Shown in pieces: positions 61,524 through 64,000 of a stretch of 64,000 nt of DNA (its first letter is position 1; every line of letters starts with the position of its first letter). The notes beneath the pieces are model-generated. The model saw nothing but the letters and a program-made list of their open reading frames with translations. It was not told the DNA's origin and searched no databases. Both the position numbers and the translations under genes were made by a program. The stretch comes from Lachnospiraceae bacterium (GTDB taxonomy: Bacteria; Bacillota; Clostridia; Lachnospirales; Lachnospiraceae). The stretch spans positions 1 to 64,000 of the forward strand of contig CAJTCV010000010.1 in NCBI GenBank assembly GCA_910574805.1, read 5' to 3'.

Positions 61524-62858
61524 TTACATGTCGTCAAAGGACAGATCGTCCAGTGAGAAATCGTCCTCATCCTCTGTCTCATCCGTTCCCTTCGTCTCGT
61601 CCGCCAGATACTGCTTATCCATCATCTTGATGAACGGCATATACAGGAAGACTCCCAGGATCAGAAGCAGCGCCTGCAGAACCGCTCCCTGCCATCCGGT
61701 GGATAAAAATCCGGAGATGATGACCGGCATGGTCCACGGGATCGCGACGCCGGTACAGATGGGCACCAGGCCAATGCTCATGCAGATATAGGAAATGATA
61801 ATATTGATCGTCGGCACCAGCATGAACGGAATCAGCATCATCGGGTTCAACAGGATCGGAAGACCGAAAATGATCGGCTCATTGATCCCGAAGCATCCCG
61901 GGATAATCGCCAGCTTGCCCAGCTCCTTGATCCGTTTGGATTTGCAGAAGAGCAGCATGGCAATCAGAAGCGAAAGCGTGGAACCGGCTCCTCCAAAGGT
62001 AGCGAACAGATCCTGGAACTGCTGGCAGATAATATTGGGCATGGCGTCTCCTGCCTGGAATGCCGCCAGGTTCTCCGCGGACAGGGTCTGCAGAATCGGG
62101 TTGAATACTGCGCCTACCACGGAACCGCCGTTGACGCCGAAGAACCAGAAGAAGTGCAGGAAAATGTACGCAATCACCATGGCCGGAAGGGTGTTTCCAA
62201 GGGCCAGAAGCGGCGTCTGCAGAATCTCAAATACAAAGTCAAAGGCATTTCCGTAAGGCGTCATGGCGAAGATCACATTGATCACAAAGAACACCAGTAC
62301 GGACATTCCCGCCGGAATCAGCGCCGCGAAGGATTTTTCCACGGTAGGCGGCACGCCGTCGGGCATCTTGATGACCCAGCCTTTGCTGTCCACCCATGCA
62401 TACACATGGACGGCCAGAAAAGCGCAGATGATGCCCACGAAGATTCCCTTGGAACCGACCCATCCCAGCGGGATGCCGGATACCACAGACTCTTCAAACA
62501 GGATCTCATAGGGCATAATCAGGAACCAGCACACCAGTGAGATGGCAGCGCCGAACAGCCGGTCCACCTTCATCTGCTCCGCAAAGGAGTAGCCGATCCC
62601 CACCACGGCCAGGATTGCCATGATGGAAAAGGTGGCGTCTGTCGGTTTTGCAAAATAGGACGCCCAGTTTTCCCCGAAAAACTGTCCCCAGAACTCCGTC
62701 CATCCCGGGATCGGGAAGTTGGCGATCAGCAGGAAGAAGGATCCTACGATCAACAGCGGCATGGATAACAGAAAACCGTCTCTGACGGCGATCAGATATT
62801 TATTCTTTCCGATTTTCTCTGCCAGCGGCATGAAAAAACTCTCTAATTTTTGTAACAT
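61524..62858 (-). CDS. PTS lactose/cellobiose-family EIIC
   Basis: 444 residues, ten or so membrane helices. Typical signatures: LIAVRDGFLLSMPLLIVGSF, FFWFFGVNGGSVVGAVFNPI, and the substrate-loop GCFGINEPIIFGLPILLNPM. Transports and phosphorylates a beta-linked sugar, perhaps a GlcNAc-containing compound. The last 25 residues are strongly acidic (DETEDEDDFSLDDLSFDDM), unlike most members. Followed by the GrdB-like gene. Confidence 0.93.
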   Translation of the reverse strand: MLQKLESFFMPLAEKIGKNKYLIAVRDGFLLSMPLLIVGSFFLLIANFPIPGWTEFWGQFFGENWASYFAKPTDATFSIMAILAVVGIGYSFAEQMKVDRLFGAAISLVCWFLIMPYEILFEESVVSGIPLGWVGSKGIFVGIICAFLAVHVYAWVDSKGWVIKMPDGVPPTVEKSFAALIPAGMSVLVFFVINVIFAMTPYGNAFDFVFEILQTPLLALGNTLPAMVIAYIFLHFFWFFGVNGGSVVGAVFNPILQTLSAENLAAFQAGDAMPNIICQQFQDLFATFGGAGSTLSLLIAMLLFCKSKRIKELGKLAIIPGCFGINEPIIFGLPILLNPMMLIPFMLVPTINIIISYICMSIGLVPICTGVAIPWTMPVIISGFLSTGWQGAVLQALLLILGVFLYMPFIKMMDKQYLADETKGTDETEDEDDFSLDDLSFDDM

Positions 62859-62887
62859 CAGCTTTTCCCCCTGTTATTGTTCTGCAG

Positions 62888-63208
62888 CTATTTTGCTGCC
62901 TTCATCATTTTGATGGCTGTCTTCAGCACCTTTTCCCCGTCCATCATCCCGTACGCGGTCTGGTCGATGACAGCGATGGGGATTCCGGTGGAACCGAATT
63001 TGTCCACTACTTCCTGATAGCGGTACTTGACCTGCGGTCCCAAAAGAATCACGTCGGGATGCTTTTCCTCCACAATCTGCGCGATCTTTCCGTCCGGAAA
63101 CGCCTCCACCTCAATAGGAAGTCCGTGGTCCGTCGCCACCCCCTGCATCTTGCTTGCCAGCATGCTGGTAGACATTCCTGCACTGCAGAATAAATATACT
63201 CTTTTCAT
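62888..63208 (-). CDS. PTS lactose/cellobiose-family EIIB
   Basis: 106 residues. MKRVYLFCSAGMSTSMLASK holds the phospho-cysteine Cys8, then HPDVILLGPQVKYRYQEVVD. It receives phosphate from EIIA and passes it to the sugar at EIIC. 29 bp lie between it and EIIC. A 112-bp tandem repeat separates it from EIIA. Confidence 0.95.
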   Translation of the reverse strand: MKRVYLFCSAGMSTSMLASKMQGVATDHGLPIEVEAFPDGKIAQIVEEKHPDVILLGPQVKYRYQEVVDKFGSTGIPIAVIDQTAYGMMDGEKVLKTAIKMMKAAK

Positions 63209-63230
63209 AAAACACTCTCTCCTTTCTCAT

Positions 63231-63450
63231 TTCAGTTCCGCATCTGACCTAACTCCGCCCCCGCGTCTGGAAGCATTTTCCCTCTCTTCGCTCCGTAAAA
63301 TCCTTCCGGGGCTGCTTTCGGGCAGATGCTGTTTTTCTTAATTTCAGTTCCGCATCTTCCCTCTCTCCGCCCCTGCGTCTGGAAGTATTTTCCCTCTCTT
63401 CGTTCCGTAAAATCCTTCCGGGGCTGCTTTCGGGCAGATGCTGTTTTTTG
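63231..63450. repeat. Tandem 112-bp duplication with GCATCT/AGATGC ends
   Basis: Two nearly identical units, 63231-63342 and 63343-63450, each start TTCAGTTCCGCATCT and end GGGCAGATGCTGTTTTT. The ends are complementary, so each unit could form a long hairpin. A shorter relative lies at 60807-60849. It occupies the whole EIIA-EIIB gap and no gene fits. Confidence 0.8.
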
Positions 63451-63454
63451 CCGG

Positions 63455-63793
63455 CTACTGCGCCAGCTTTTTTTCCAGTTCGTCGATTCGTCTGTAAGCT
63501 GCAATCATCTCTTCTGCGATGATCTTGAAACCTTCGGCGCTCATAAGCTGATCCTCCGCGTGGATCAAAAGCAGGGAACCTCCCACCTGCTCGCCGTTCG
63601 TCTCCTTCTGAAGCAGTCCGAAATGCGCTTCGTGCCCTTTCAGGAACTCCTGCTGCCCTGCTTCCAGACAGTCCTTCGCCCCCTCAAAATCCCCGGCCTT
63701 TGCCTTCTGGATTGCCTCAATGTAACTGGAACGCGCCGTTCCCACGCTGGATATGATCTGAAAACAGGTCATTTCTAATCCTTCCACCCGCAT
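63455..63793 (-). CDS. PTS lactose/cellobiose-family EIIA
   Basis: 112 residues from ATG at 63793; ATG at 63772 with GGAAGGATTAGAA is an alternative. ISSVGTARSSYIEAIQKAKA and GSLLLIHAEDQLMSAEGFKI, with the phospho-His in LLIHAEDQ, identify EIIA-Lac. It takes phosphate from HPr. First gene of the operon. Confidence 0.93.
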   Translation of the reverse strand: MRVEGLEMTCFQIISSVGTARSSYIEAIQKAKAGDFEGAKDCLEAGQQEFLKGHEAHFGLLQKETNGEQVGGSLLLIHAEDQLMSAEGFKIIAEEMIAAYRRIDELEKKLAQ

Positions 63794-63819
63794 GCTCCTC
63801 CTTTCTTTTATCTGATCCT

Positions 63820-63876
63820 ATTATAGTCCGGATCTGCGGAAAAGAGCAGCCAATCTCTTTCCTAGCTGTTAGGAAA
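63820..63876 (-). promoter_or_regulatory. PTS operon promoter with inverted repeat
   Basis: TATAAT at 63820-63825 on the minus strand lies about 19 nt before the possible 63793 start; the -35 box is weak. Upstream, TTTCCTA GCTGT TAGGAAA at 63858-63876 is a perfect 7-bp inverted repeat with 5-bp spacer, suggesting an activator or repressor site. Positions 63877-64000 show no supported gene. Confidence 0.5.
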
Positions 63877-64000
63877 TCTGCCCGCTTTTTCCGTGAAATC
63901 CTTCCGCAAACCGGCATTTTCCACAAAATATACAGCCGTCCCTTCCGGACTTCTTTTGCAAATAGTTCATCCTTTTGAATCTTTTATTGTGAAAAGAAGG

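Overview
The window looks like a chromosomal segment of a Lachnospiraceae-type Clostridium: an anaerobic, Gram-positive gut bacterium of roughly even GC. The evidence is a Flp/Tad pilus operon with DUF5702 and DUF6382 proteins, sporulation-type BofA and DUF2508, a DUF6147 secreted protein, the long Gram-positive SRP RNA, short archaeal-type ProS, and strong AGGAGG ribosome sites throughout. All calls come from reading the sequence and recalling protein families. No database search was run.

Region 1-6.3 kb is accessory DNA. It holds a VapC/Phd-type toxin-antitoxin pair, a secreted hypothetical protein, a Uma2 nuclease and a set of broken mobile-element genes (TnpV tail, DUF6429-like piece, winged-helix piece, transposase N-terminus). 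It ends in a short CRISPR array (5002-5330) with its leader and promoter on the right and a truncated AAA-ATPase-like gene (5694-6246). A second copy of the array flanks, with the array lost, lies at 1113-1376.

Region 6.3-18.1 kb is a single minus-strand type III-D CRISPR operon. In transcription order it encodes a CARF-HEPN protein, a Csx1/TM1812-type CARF protein, a MYG1-family DHH phosphoesterase, Cas10 without an HD domain, a large Csx10-type RAMP protein, a tandem Cas7-like RAMP protein, Csx19 and a TIGR03986-type RAMP protein. The array follows in the same orientation. There is no Cas1, Cas2 or Cas6. The DHH phosphoesterase, coupled to the CARF genes and next to cas10, is the best candidate for an undescribed component, possibly one that degrades cyclic oligoadenylate or RNA.

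Region 18.1-44.2 kb is mostly housekeeping: cca, proS, an rluA-family gene, pgi, mtnN, murG, SRP RNA, tadA, ksgA and tatD. It also holds two tandem sigma factors with a nearby DUF4367 protein, an orphan histidine kinase, a sodium symporter, MscS with a tiny upstream ORF, and a GH31 glycosidase divergent from a LacI-type regulator with three ACACGTGT operators.

Region 44.4-52.9 kb is a compact minus-strand Tad pilus operon (TadZ, CpaF, TadB, TadC, Flp1 pilin, DUF5702, TadE-like proteins, prepilin peptidase, FHA protein) behind one promoter with a 14-bp palindrome.

Region 53-64 kb has a TrkA/TrkH potassium system, a NERD protein, a YitT protein and a minus-strand catabolic operon: a lactose/cellobiose-family PTS (IIA, IIB, IIC), a GrdB-like protein, a glycosylasparaginase, an M20 dipeptidase and CutC. 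It probably uses N-acetylglucosaminyl-asparagine or related glycopeptides. Its intergenic regions carry a repeated palindromic element.
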